This document shows, in pieces, positions 8,184 through 16,484 of a stretch of DNA of 32,631 nt. Source of the stretch: Phycisphaerales bacterium UBA2218 (GTDB lineage Bacteria; Planctomycetota; Phycisphaerae; Sedimentisphaerales; Anaerobacaceae). The position numbers and the translations under genes were made by a program. Under the pieces are notes generated by a model. It ran no database searches. It worked only from the letters and a program-made list of their open reading frames with translations, and was not told the origin of the DNA. Numbering within the stretch: position 1 is the first letter of the stretch; the number at the start of each line of letters is the position of its first letter. The stretch is taken from the NCBI GenBank assembly GCA_002327785.1, contig DCUI01000122.1, forward strand, positions 1 through 32,631, written 5' to 3'.

Positions 8184-9083
8184 ATGTCCGACGTTCTCGA
8201 CCGCAACGGGATGACCAGGCGACGATTTCTCAATGTCTCTTTGGCGGCGGCGGGAGGGATCATCACATTGAGCCCGCGCGGGGGCCGCGCCGGCGTCAAT
8301 CACGAGCGAGCGCACTGGGCCTTTCTGTCGGATACGCACATCGCCGCCGATCCCGAGAACGACTACAGAGGTTTCTATCCTTATCGCAACCTGGAGAAGA
8401 TCGTGACGCAGCTCGCGGCCGACCTGCCCGAAGGCGTCGTCATCACGGGCGACCTGGCCCGGCTCACCGGCCAGATGGGCGACTACGAGAACCTCCGCAA
8501 ACTGCTGATGCCCTTCGTCGGCAAGCGGCCGATGTACCTGGCCCTCGGCAACCACGACGACCGCGCGGTCTTCCTGGACGTGTTCGAGGACCGCCCCGGA
8601 CAGGCCCAGGCGATCAAGGACAAACACGTCGTCACGGTGGAGGCGGGCCCCGTCCGGTTCATCCTCCTCGATTCGCTCCTGGCCACCAACCAGACGCCGG
8701 GACTGCTCGGCAAGGCGCAGCGGACCTGGCTCCAGCGATACCTCCGGGACAGTGACGACAAGCCCGTGATCCTGTTCTTCCACCATACGCTCGGCGACGG
8801 CGACGGTGATCTGTTCGACGTCCTGTGGCTGTTCGACCTCGTCAAGCCCATCCGCAAGGTCAAGGCCATCGTGTACGGGCACTCGCACGAGTACAAATCC
8901 TCGGAGCTCGAAGGCATCCACCTGCTCAATCTGCCTGCGACGTCGTACAACTTCAACGACGATCAGCCGCTGGGCTGGATCGAGGCCCGGCTCACCGCCG
9001 AGGGCGGCGAGTTCGTCCTGCACGCCGTAGCCGGCAACACGCAACTCGATGGGCGAATCGAAGGCCTTTCCTGGCGATCATAA
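8184..9083 (+). CDS. Tat-exported calcineurin-like metallophosphoesterase (paralogue 1)
   Basis: The 299-residue product carries all metallophosphoesterase motifs: SDTH (D50, H52), TGDLAR (D90), GNHDDR (N123, H124), FFHH (H200, H201) and YGHSH (H233, H235), which together hold a two-metal centre for phosphoester hydrolysis. Similarity is to the CpdA-like class III branch, but the substrate is unknown. The N-terminus MTRRRFLNVSLAAAGG is a twin-arginine signal, so the folded enzyme is exported. The ATG at 8184 is chosen because AAAGGG precedes it and the Tat motif follows; the frame is open 59 codons further upstream without domain content. It is the first of three tandem copies. Confidence 0.88.
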   Translation: MSDVLDRNGMTRRRFLNVSLAAAGGIITLSPRGGRAGVNHERAHWAFLSDTHIAADPENDYRGFYPYRNLEKIVTQLAADLPEGVVITGDLARLTGQMGDYENLRKLLMPFVGKRPMYLALGNHDDRAVFLDVFEDRPGQAQAIKDKHVVTVEAGPVRFILLDSLLATNQTPGLLGKAQRTWLQRYLRDSDDKPVILFFHHTLGDGDGDLFDVLWLFDLVKPIRKVKAIVYGHSHEYKSSELEGIHLLNLPATSYNFNDDQPLGWIEARLTAEGGEFVLHAVAGNTQLDGRIEGLSWRS

Positions 9084-9360
9084 CCGCCGCCGGCGCGCTC
9101 TCGCCCATAGGTCCCATTCGTCTCATAAGTCCTATTCCATCTGCTTTTCTCGGACGTAATCGCAGATTCCCTCCGTGAAAGACCGCAAAACCCTGCCCCC
9201 ACGCCGCCTCACGCTCACCTGAGGAAAGATTAGCTATATTTTAACGGGGGGTCGGCATTGTCTTGTCGATGATCCTCCAGACGGATGGTCCGGAATTCCG
9301 CGCGCCGTCGCGAATCTCCGGCTATCGGTCGGCGATCGACAATGGGAAGGGTGATGTGCC

Positions 9361-10245
9361 ATGTATGATGTCTCCGAACGGAGCTTGAATAGACGGCAAT
9401 TCCTCAAAAGCAGTCTGGCTTTGGCCGCGGGCGTTGCAGCGCTGGGTCCGGCCCGGGTCCTGGGTGAGGACAGGGATCAATGCACCCGATGGGCATTCCT
9501 CTCCGACACGCACGTGGCCCCCGACCCCGACAACCACTATCGAGGCTTCTATCCCTATCGCAATCTGCTGGAAATCGCCGGACGGATTGCCTACGACCCG
9601 CCGGATGGCGTCGTCGTTACGGGTGACCTGGCCCGGATGAGGGGGCAAACCGGGGCCTACGAGAATCTCAAGACGCTCCTCGCCCCCGTGACCGAGCAGC
9701 GGCCCGTGTATCTCGGTTTGGGCAACCACGATAACCGCGATGATTTCTCACTGGTGTTTGAGACTGCCCTCGGCGACGACATGACCGTTGAGGAAAAACG
9801 CGTCATTACCGCGGTCGCGGGCCCCATGAGGCTGATTGTCCTGGACAGCCTTCTTGTTGACCGGGCGGCGGGTCTGCTCGGCCGGTCGCAACGAACGTGG
9901 CTGAAGAGCTTCCTGGAGGCGTGCGACGACCGGCCCACGATCCTGTTCTTCCATCACCGGCCCAGGATCGACCTGTTGGACACGCGACGCCTGTTTGACA
10001 TCATCGAGCCTGCCGCCAAGGTCAAGGCCGTTGTCTATGGGCACTCGCACAAGTTCAGGTTCTCCGAGTACAAAGGCATCCATCTGATCAATGTGCCTGC
10101 GACCGGGTACAATATGTCGGACAGCCAGCCTGTGGGCTGGGTGGAAGCCAGGCTCACGGAAAAGAGCGGCCAGTTCACTTTGCACGCCCTCGGCGGCAAT
10201 CGCGAACTGGACGGCTGCTCCGAGAACTTGTGCTGGAGATCGTAG
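9361..10245 (+). CDS. Tat-exported calcineurin-like metallophosphoesterase (paralogue 2)
   Basis: The 294-residue product closely parallels the genes before and after it. Motifs are SDTH (D49, H51), TGDLAR, GNHDNR, FFHH and YGHSH, so the dimetal site is intact. The N-terminal NRRQFLKSSLALAAG is a twin-arginine signal. The region between the GNHD and FFHH motifs differs most from its neighbours, including LGDDMTVEEKR in place of the first copy's segment. GGAAGG upstream supports the ATG at 9361. The 277-base gap before it contains an AT-rich patch (9229-9243) that could be a -10 region, but I find no paired -35 and none of the TACAAG promoter seen at copies 1 and 3. Confidence 0.88.
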   Translation: MYDVSERSLNRRQFLKSSLALAAGVAALGPARVLGEDRDQCTRWAFLSDTHVAPDPDNHYRGFYPYRNLLEIAGRIAYDPPDGVVVTGDLARMRGQTGAYENLKTLLAPVTEQRPVYLGLGNHDNRDDFSLVFETALGDDMTVEEKRVITAVAGPMRLIVLDSLLVDRAAGLLGRSQRTWLKSFLEACDDRPTILFFHHRPRIDLLDTRRLFDIIEPAAKVKAVVYGHSHKFRFSEYKGIHLINVPATGYNMSDSQPVGWVEARLTEKSGQFTLHALGGNRELDGCSENLCWRS

Positions 10246-10295
10246 CCAAAGAGCGTCAGAAACTCGTGAATCACACTGCAAAGTCCGGAAAGCCC

Positions 10296-10324
10296 TTGCG
10301 GACGACCTGCGACTATGGTACAAG
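10296..10324 (+). promoter_or_regulatory. Putative promoter of the third phosphoesterase gene
   Basis: TTGCGG (10296-10301), 17 bases, TACAAG (10319-10324). It shares GGTACAAGA and the spacing with the element at 8107-8135. Between it and the ATG at 10403 lies a short stem (GCTCG/CGAGC, about 10354-10371) followed 5 bases later by a run of eight T, which could act as a leader attenuator; this is speculative. Confidence 0.45.
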
Positions 10325-10402
10325 AGGATCACCGCAGGAGCAGCACAGGGGGATTGCTCGAGCACAAGCGAGCGGTATCGGTTTTTTTTGAGGCGGCACG
10401 CG

Positions 10403-11278
10403 ATGTTCAAGGTTTTGACGCGGCAACGGAATAAACGACGGTTTCTCACGATGAGCCTGGCTGCCACGAGCGGGATGCTCTCGCTGCCGCCCGAGTGCGA
10501 CGCCCGCGACGACACGACGCGATGGGCCTTCCTGTCCGACACGCACATCCACGGCAATCCCCAGTATCGTTTCAGGGGTTTCTGCACCTATCAGAACCTC
10601 CGGAAGATCACCGACCAGATCGGCGCCGATATGCCCGAAGGCCTCGTCATCACGGGCGATCTGGCCCGATCCAGGGGCAGCGCCGACGCCTATGAGAACT
10701 TCAAGTCGCTGCTGGCGCCGATCGCCCGGGAGCGGCCGATCCACCTGTGCATCGGCAACCACGACCATCGCGAGGATTTCCGCCTCGCCTTCACGGGCTC
10801 CGCGCGCACCGCCGCGATCGAGGACAGGCATATCGTTACGGCCATGGCCGGGCCGATCCGGATGATCGTTCTCGACACGCTCCTGTACGTCAACACGTTC
10901 CCCGGCATGCTCGGCAAACTCCAGCGGGTCTGGCTCGAGACCTACCTGGGCGCCAGCGATGAGACACCGACGATCCTGTTCTGCCATCACGCGCCCCGGG
11001 CCGACCTGCTGGACACGCGACGGCTGTTCGAGATCATCTCGCCCGCCCGGAAGGTCAAAGCGCTGATTTTCGGGCACTCGCACAGGTACGAATTCTCGCA
11101 GCGGGACGGGATTCACCTGATCAACCTCCCCGCCACGGGCTACAATTTCACCGGCGCCCAGCCGGTGGGCTGGGTCGAGGCCCGGTTGACGAGCCAAGGC
11201 GGCGAATTCACGCTCCACGCCGTCGGCGGCAACACAAACCAGCACGGCAGTAAGCGGTTCCTCCACTGGCGAACGTAA
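10403..11278 (+). CDS. Tat-exported calcineurin-like metallophosphoesterase (paralogue 3)
   Basis: The 291-residue product has the same architecture: a KRRFLTMSLAATSG twin-arginine signal, SDTH, TGDLAR, GNHDHR, FCHH (the first position is now FC rather than FF) and FGHSH. The metal ligands are therefore conserved. Its C-terminal segment (INLPATGYNF, QPVGWVEARL, GGEFTLHAVGGN) is nearly the same in all three copies, showing tandem duplication. GAGG lies about 12 bases before the ATG; upstream codons in this frame (from 10091) overlap the preceding gene and carry no domain. Probably transcribed from its own promoter at 10296-10324. Confidence 0.88.
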   Translation: MFKVLTRQRNKRRFLTMSLAATSGMLSLPPECDARDDTTRWAFLSDTHIHGNPQYRFRGFCTYQNLRKITDQIGADMPEGLVITGDLARSRGSADAYENFKSLLAPIARERPIHLCIGNHDHREDFRLAFTGSARTAAIEDRHIVTAMAGPIRMIVLDTLLYVNTFPGMLGKLQRVWLETYLGASDETPTILFCHHAPRADLLDTRRLFEIISPARKVKALIFGHSHRYEFSQRDGIHLINLPATGYNFTGAQPVGWVEARLTSQGGEFTLHAVGGNTNQHGSKRFLHWRT

Positions 11279-11399
11279 CAGCCGGCTATCCGCCGCACCG
11301 AGGGTTCTGAGACATCATGGGGGAGAACAGGAGAGGAGACCTCGCACTTCGCTGGCAAACCTACTTCTTCCCTTTTCTCCGGTGATGAAAACCACGGCG

Positions 11400-11638
11400 C
11401 AGCGGAATCCCCAGGGCAGCGAAGGCAAATTCGATAACGTGTCGGATGAGTTTCCCTGGATCGTGATCGCCTTGCGCCACGGAGACTTGCAGGAATCGCA
11501 CAGATTCACGCCGGCACGGGTGGGGATCTTCTGGAGGGTGGCTGCGTGCAAGCCGCACTCGGCGAAAACTTCACCGGCAGCTTTTATCAGTTTGCGACGG
11601 GGCTCCCGCGCAGCCGCATTGGTTTTTACATTTGCCAT
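11400..11638 (-). pseudogene. TetR-family regulator remnant
   Basis: Read on the minus strand, REPRRKLIKAAGEVFAECGL followed by HAATLQKIPTRAGVNL matches the helix-turn-helix domain of TetR regulators. The expected next part (YHFGDKE...) is lost by a frame change, and traces such as KLIRHVIEFAFAALGIP appear in the neighbouring frame. The ligand-binding domain is absent before the frame ends. ATG at 11638 follows GCAGG. It is a frameshifted, truncated relic rather than a working repressor. Confidence 0.6.
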
Positions 11639-11677
11639 CCTGCATCGGACCTTCAAAACGCCGAAATACTGTCTCCA

Positions 11678-11697
11678 GCCTGATACGTTTGTCAGGC
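11678..11697. promoter_or_regulatory. Inverted repeat upstream of the TetR remnant
   Basis: GCCTGA and TCAGGC flank an 8-base centre, 40 bases upstream of the TetR start. Minus-strand TATAAT at 11760-11765 suggests the former promoter. The palindrome could be the old operator; there is no direct evidence. Confidence 0.3.
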
Positions 11698-11880
11698 GGT
11701 TTCTCTATGTCTTCCAAGATTCTCCCTGGTTGTCTGGCATTATCGTTAAGGTCTTTTTAATTATACTTACGATATATAAAATACAATGTGGCCTTATAGT
11801 AGCGATTCCTAAGAAGTACCAACACTGCGACTGATGGCACGGGAGTTCGCGTACTGTGTGTTTCGACTATCAAGGCCGGT

Positions 11881-12074
11881 TCACACGGCTCTGGCGCACG
11901 CGGACCTCACCGGCAGGTGCAGCAAAGTCTGTCGGCGAGGGGGCCCAAAGCGGTGTGCCTCGCGTCTGAACAAAGGGGCCTATGGGGGGCCACGTCTGCA
12001 GCGGGGGGAGTGTCTGAGCACAAGAAAGGCAATTCTTGCCGTCAGGAGCAACGGGGTACGGTGGGAATGACACA
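11881..12074 (+). other. GC-rich, possibly structured leader of the gene at 12075
   Basis: This 194-base stretch contains repeated CAAAG words, several G-runs, a GCGGAC/GTCTGC pairing across its length and a perfect hairpin GGCAA-TTC-TTGCC (about 12028-12040). The order GCAAAG, about 19 bases, CAAAGC recalls the cyclic-di-GMP-I riboswitch layout, but the closing stems do not match it well. No protein frame here looks real. Upstream, 11700-11880 is AT-rich with no gene that I recognise. Confidence 0.3.
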
Positions 12075-13076
12075 ATGGACACGACACAGACATCCGGAGT
12101 CATCCCGCAAGTTCAAAAGACAAGATGTGCTTCCGAGGAATGTCTCGAGATCGATTCGAACGATGATTTTGCGATAGAGTTTCTCGGGCACAAAATGAAC
12201 GGGGATCTGGCCACCTTTGCGTACGAGGTCCGTCGAATCCGCAGCGGCGGCTCGCCGTATTATTGGGTTCTCGCGCTGCACCAAATGACCGGCCTGGCCG
12301 AGGGCAAGACCCTCCGGGATTTCGTCGTCGGCGCGACGCGAGACAACGCGCCTATATCCTTCTCAGATGAAGGGATTCATGGGCAGACGCCTCTGGGCTG
12401 GGACCCCCCCACCCAGCTCGATGGTTTCAGGTTCGACGGCAGTCTGGACGTCGGCGCCCACTACACCATCACTTTCGACACGAGCGTGCTGCAGGAGGGG
12501 TGCATACTGGGCACCGGCCGCGTCCTGGCGGCCACAAAGGCCGGCAGCCAGGACATCCGAAATGACAAAGGCGTCTCTCCGGGCTACCTGTGCATCATCG
12601 GCCCGGTCTGCGCCTGTGTCCCGCCGGTGAAGACGTGCGAAACGGCATTTGCCTTCGCGGGCGGACGTGCGAGGCGCTTCCTCGAATTCCAGATCCCGGA
12701 ACTCAATCCCGGCAGTTGGGGGTACACCAACGGCCCCTTCGACAATGGCATTCATGAACTGGAGATCCGCGCTGCCCCCGGCCCGTATGAGCCGGATCGG
12801 CAGATACTCGTCGGTATGCTGTATGTCTTCTACCATGCCAATATCGCGACCGTCGTGTACGAGATGGACAGCAACTACACGATGGAGGAGGTTCATCTGT
12901 ATGTCGGCAGCGAGCCTCTGCCTCGCGACGCACAAGGCAACATCACCGTGGACCCCATGCGATTTCCCTACACAGCGGACGAGCTCGGAGGGCTCAGGGA
13001 CCACATGTTCGTGGTGTACAATTTGTCCGGTCCTATCCATGTCGTCGCCCATGCCGTCGTGTGTTGGCAAGAATAG
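12075..13076 (+). CDS. Hypothetical protein with a C-terminal beta-rich domain
   Basis: The 333-residue product has no signal peptide or membrane helix. The first half (EFLGHKMNGDLATFAYEVRRI... YYWVLALHQM, then YTITFDTSVLQEGCILGTGRV) resembles a beta-sandwich module found in bacterial surface proteins. After a Cys-rich link (IIGPVCACVPPVKTC) comes a second half including ANIATVVYEMDSNY, EEVHLYVGSEPLPRDAQGN and GPIHVVAHAVVC; I have seen similar YVG-PLP...VVAHAVVC segments in uncharacterised planctomycete and Bacteroidetes proteins, but cannot name the family. The ATG at 12075 follows GGTGGGA at suitable distance. It overlaps nothing and is followed 84 bases later by the SANT-repeat gene on the same strand. 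Confidence 0.75.
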   Translation: MDTTQTSGVIPQVQKTRCASEECLEIDSNDDFAIEFLGHKMNGDLATFAYEVRRIRSGGSPYYWVLALHQMTGLAEGKTLRDFVVGATRDNAPISFSDEGIHGQTPLGWDPPTQLDGFRFDGSLDVGAHYTITFDTSVLQEGCILGTGRVLAATKAGSQDIRNDKGVSPGYLCIIGPVCACVPPVKTCETAFAFAGGRARRFLEFQIPELNPGSWGYTNGPFDNGIHELEIRAAPGPYEPDRQILVGMLYVFYHANIATVVYEMDSNYTMEEVHLYVGSEPLPRDAQGNITVDPMRFPYTADELGGLRDHMFVVYNLSGPIHVVAHAVVCWQE

Positions 13077-13159
13077 CGTTCCGTGCGCCGTTGGGAACAT
13101 GCATCCCCTATGAAGCGATGCGCCTTGAATTCCCTGTCGCCTGCTTGGGGGGGAACAAG

Positions 13160-13996
13160 ATGATGGCAATCAGAAAGACCGCAAGGACACGCAGGAGATA
13201 CCGTTCCGGCATCCCGTGGAACCGCGAGGAAACCACGGTTCTTCGCGAACTCTACGCCGATCACTCCGATAGAGAACTGGCCCTCCGGCTCGGACGATCC
13301 GAATGGGCCGTGAGAGGGAAAGCAAGGAGTCTCGGGCTGGTCCATCAGGAGAATCCCACACATAGGGCCCCCCGAAACAGCAGACCCTGGTCTGACACTG
13401 AAGTGAGACTGCTCACGGAGCTGTATGAGACGACTCCTTATGAAGAGATCGCAGACCTGATCGGCAGGACCAGAAACGCGGTCCACTTGAAAGCCGAGAA
13501 GCTCGGGCTCCGCAAGATGGATTTCTGGAGCGAAGAGGGGGACCGGCTCTTGGCGGAGTATCACAAGAGTCTTCCCTATGACAAGGTGGCGGAGCTTCTC
13601 GGACGCACTGTAGCCGCGGTGAAGATCAGAACGATTACCCGTGCGCTCGGCGCCAAGAAACCTCGATGGACCGAGGAGGAAATTCGCTCGCTTATGCAGG
13701 ACTATGATCACACCGCCTCAGACACGATGTCCGCGACGCTGGGACGAACCCGACGTGCCCTGTTGGAGAGGGCGCGCCGGGAAGGACTTCCAAGGAAACC
13801 TCGTTGGTCCAAGGCGGAGATCGAAGCGCTCACGGCCCTGCTTCCGGACCACACCACGCGAGAGATTTCACGCCTGATCGGCAGGTCGCACGATGCGGTA
13901 CGGTACAAGATTCAACAACTCCGATCCGGCCAGACGGCCGGGACAGCAGAGCACGGAATCGCCCCACAGGAGCTTCTGGAGGTGAAGGCCAGGTAA
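13160..13996 (+). CDS. Protein of five tandem SANT/Myb-like helix-turn-helix repeats
   Basis: Almost all of this 278-residue protein consists of five repeats of about 42 residues, at roughly 19-60, 76-118, 122-164, 169-211 and 215-256. Each starts with W plus T/S/N and acidic residues (PWNREE, PWSDTE, FWSEEG, RWTEEE, RWSKAE), has a middle LLxxY...EIAxLIGRT segment and ends in AVxxKAxxLGL. This is the shape of a Myb/SANT or GcrA-like three-helix DNA-binding module. The N-terminus (RKTARTRRRYRSG) is strongly basic. No other domain is present. Likely a DNA-binding protein; target and role are unknown. The ATG at 13160 is chosen for the G-rich ribosome-binding site; ATG at 13163 is equivalent. 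Confidence 0.85.
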   Translation: MMAIRKTARTRRRYRSGIPWNREETTVLRELYADHSDRELALRLGRSEWAVRGKARSLGLVHQENPTHRAPRNSRPWSDTEVRLLTELYETTPYEEIADLIGRTRNAVHLKAEKLGLRKMDFWSEEGDRLLAEYHKSLPYDKVAELLGRTVAAVKIRTITRALGAKKPRWTEEEIRSLMQDYDHTASDTMSATLGRTRRALLERARREGLPRKPRWSKAEIEALTALLPDHTTREISRLIGRSHDAVRYKIQQLRSGQTAGTAEHGIAPQELLEVKAR

Positions 13997-14342
13997 ACAC
14001 AGAATCCTCCTGTTCCGAATTCCCAGCCCCGCACTACGCCAATCCCGGTCCAATCTGCGCGTGCATCGGTGAAAAGGACAGGCTGAATTCAAAGCGGCAG
14101 GAAACGGAGCCCACTCGCGAAGCATGACTCCATGTGCTGCGTCACCCATGCCTTCGTGACACGCGCAGAGCCTGCCAATTTCTCAGATCCGGACCGGCGA
14201 TTCTCTGCTGTCGATCCGCCGGACAGGCGAAGACCGTTGGCACCTCTCCCTGTCCCACATCCCATCCTTTTCAGAGAGCGGCTGGGAGGCGAATTCAGCT
14301 ACTACAAGGCGGCTTGACGACTACTTGACAGGCGCGACAGTT
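13997..14342. other. Intergenic stretch with no recognised gene
   Basis: This 346-base gap separates the SANT-repeat gene from the convergent YXWGXW gene. The only structure I see is a GTCAC/GTGAC stem near 14143-14162; short frames here lack any family likeness. Confidence 0.5.
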
Positions 14343-15914
14343 CTATCTGCCGCCTCGGTCCGCGCCGCCACTATTGCCTCGTGACTCCGCGCCGCCACCG
14401 GGCTTCTGCTCAATCTTCGCCTCTTGTTTCGATCGCGATGGAGTGTTTTTCCTGAACAGACCGCCGGAGCTTCTGCCGGCAATCGGCGATTGGGGGAAAT
14501 CCATCTTCTCCGAAGAACTGCGGTTTTCAGATACCTGTCTTCCGGAAGGCGTTTGCCCGCTTAGTCTTTCCGTTGTGGTGGATCTGGCACGTCCGGCTTG
14601 CTCCCTGGGGCTTTCAACACGCTGGCTCTGTTCCGTAGTGATTCGTTCCGACGTTCTGGATTCCTGGGGCGACCGAACGGTTGTTGACGCGGATTGCCTG
14701 GACTCCAGTTGCCTTCGCTCCTGACGGAAATCATTGACTTCGTTCGTATGACTGACGATCTTCTGACGCTCCTTATCGCTCATTCGGGAGAACCGGATGG
14801 GAGCCGTCTCGCGTTCAGCGTACGTCCGAATCGGCTCAACCATTCGAATATCGTTTCGCTGTCTTGGGGAGATTTGCGCGGCTCGTGATTCAAGCTCACG
14901 ATATGTCTTCGGTGGACGAAGACTCGCGTCCGCTCGCCGCAGGTCATACTCATGCCGAATGTGTTTGTCCCACTGCGGAATCGTTTGCCGGTAATAGCAC
15001 CGGCGATGTTCATAGATCGGATCGTACCAGCTATGGCGTGTTCCGAACTCAAACCAAGGGTAAATTCCAAGGCTGATATAAAAGTCGCTGTAATAATCGC
15101 CAAAGTAGTAGTGGCGATAACGCGGAGAACTGAACAGACTGAACTCCAGATTGCCGATATTCACGACAACGCCGAGCGAATATGTATATCCACGCGGTCT
15201 GTGGAGACGCCGTGGGAAATACACCGGTGCATACAAAATGCCCCGTGTGGTCAGAACGTAGTCCCAGTATCCCTGCACAAAAACATACCCGTAAGGCGTC
15301 CAGGCATAATGGGAAGGAACCCACACCCAATTGCTTTGAGGCGCCAGCCAGTACCCCGCCCGGAGAATGTACGCGTTGTTACGCCAGTAATAACAGGGCG
15401 GAACCCAAATCTGGCCGGTAACGACTGCAGTGGAGGGCGGCTGGACATCCACGATCGCCGGGGGCTGGGGAAGATACTGAATCCGTTTGGCCTGTGAGGT
15501 TGCAGTCCAGAACCCCGCGACCCACTGCCAGCCCTGCGGAACCCTATTCCAGTAACCCGGTATCCACGACATCCCCGCCGGGGGCATCCTCCAGCACCCG
15601 CTGACCCAAACATAGTCCGTTCGTTCCGTGTCCCATGCCCAATATCCGGGAATCCAGACATACTGCAAACTCTTGGGTCTTTCCGCCGCCGGGTTCTCGA
15701 CGATGTCGGCGGGCGGCTCATCCGGTGAAAGGATACCCGCCTGAGGGGCCAGATCAAGTGGTTGAGCAAACCCTTCATGAATGGGACCGTGGTTCAGGAC
15801 CTCCGGGTCTTCCTGCGAGGGAACCGGCGGCGGCGTTTCATTCACCTGACCATATAATAATTGACTGCCTGCCAAGACCATTGCCATCGTTAGAACTTGA
15901 ACTGCCATTTTCAT
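14343..15914 (-). CDS. Secreted YXWGXW-repeat protein with Arg/Ser/Gln-rich tail
   Basis: The 523-residue product begins with a signal peptide (MKMAVQVLTMAMVLAGSQLLYG). Residues about 80-220 hold repeated aromatic motifs of the YXWGXW type: YVWIPGYWAWD, YVWVSGCWRMPP, MSWIPGYWNRVP, WQWVAGFW, WVWVPSHYAW and YVFVQGYWDY. A Tyr/Arg-rich middle (SPRYRHYYFGDYYSDFY) follows, then a long hydrophilic tail rich in R, S, E and Q (ERRQLESRQSASTT, TTTERLSGQTPSGRQ) that is probably disordered. Planctomycete genomes carry many such proteins, thought to lie in the envelope; the function is not known. AGGGGGAT upstream of the ATG at 15914 sets the start. Upstream frame extension to 15968 adds no signal peptide sense. 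Confidence 0.85.
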   Translation of the reverse strand: MKMAVQVLTMAMVLAGSQLLYGQVNETPPPVPSQEDPEVLNHGPIHEGFAQPLDLAPQAGILSPDEPPADIVENPAAERPKSLQYVWIPGYWAWDTERTDYVWVSGCWRMPPAGMSWIPGYWNRVPQGWQWVAGFWTATSQAKRIQYLPQPPAIVDVQPPSTAVVTGQIWVPPCYYWRNNAYILRAGYWLAPQSNWVWVPSHYAWTPYGYVFVQGYWDYVLTTRGILYAPVYFPRRLHRPRGYTYSLGVVVNIGNLEFSLFSSPRYRHYYFGDYYSDFYISLGIYPWFEFGTRHSWYDPIYEHRRCYYRQTIPQWDKHIRHEYDLRRADASLRPPKTYRELESRAAQISPRQRNDIRMVEPIRTYAERETAPIRFSRMSDKERQKIVSHTNEVNDFRQERRQLESRQSASTTVRSPQESRTSERITTEQSQRVESPREQAGRARSTTTERLSGQTPSGRQVSENRSSSEKMDFPQSPIAGRSSGGLFRKNTPSRSKQEAKIEQKPGGGAESRGNSGGADRGGR

Positions 15915-16484
15915 AGCATATCCCCCTGAATGAACTGCAACACCGGATGAATGTCGTGCTGGAATCACGGTTGATTGAATCCGGTATTTTCCATTTGAAT
16001 CTGCTCAGCTACGCTGCTGAGCCTCATTTCCAACAGGGTATCACACCTATCGTGCAGATCAAGATTCTTGACTTCATTTTGAATGAAATCGATTTCTTGT
16101 CTGACTGTATAGCCCTTGCTCCTGCCGGCCTGCCCTCCTTCTTGTTCCTCTTTTGTTTCGTTCTTTCGGACAAGCCAAAAGGCGGGCTCCGCTCGCCATC
16201 TATCTTTCGGCCATCGGATCAATCCGCAGCTCGACCGGGATGTCAAAAGTTGAAGCTCTGCCGGTGAAGCGTTTACACACGGCAGTTTTCCGTTCCCGCC
16301 CGATCCAATTTCTCGCTGCGAGCCAAATGTGAATTGCTTTGACTTCGCCGGGCCAGCGCAATATCCTACTTGGGATAGGAGGGTGTGGAGGCGGGGCCGG
16401 AGACAGAGAAATGCAGATCGACTCGGTCCATCTCGCAGATCTACTTGGTCTTCGGATACGGTCTTCCCCCTTTCCTCCCCGGAG
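15915..16484. other. Long low-information stretch between divergent genes
   Basis: A minus-strand frame (15965-16246, TTG start) encodes a charged segment with EIDFIQNEVKNLDLHDRCD and runs through an AT-richer patch, but has no family likeness or ribosome-binding site. GCTCAGC/GCTGAGC (about 16004-16023) forms a perfect 7-bp stem. The plus-strand codons 16329-16484 that precede the next gene have atypical usage and no domain, suggesting lost 5' coding sequence. Confidence 0.4.

Noticed and set aside
11881..12074. Cyclic-di-GMP-I riboswitch
   Set aside because: The spacing of CAAAG words is suggestive, but the tetraloop stem and the second conserved stem could not be drawn; reported only as an unassigned leader.
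15965..16246. Possible small minus-strand gene of 93 codons
   Set aside because: TTG start, no ribosome-binding site and no recognised family; kept only as a note in the intergenic entry.
16200..16330. Minus-strand GEVKAIHIW segment resembling part of the planctomycete secreted module
   Set aside because: Only about nine residues agree and the strand is opposite to the neighbouring twin-module gene; probably chance.
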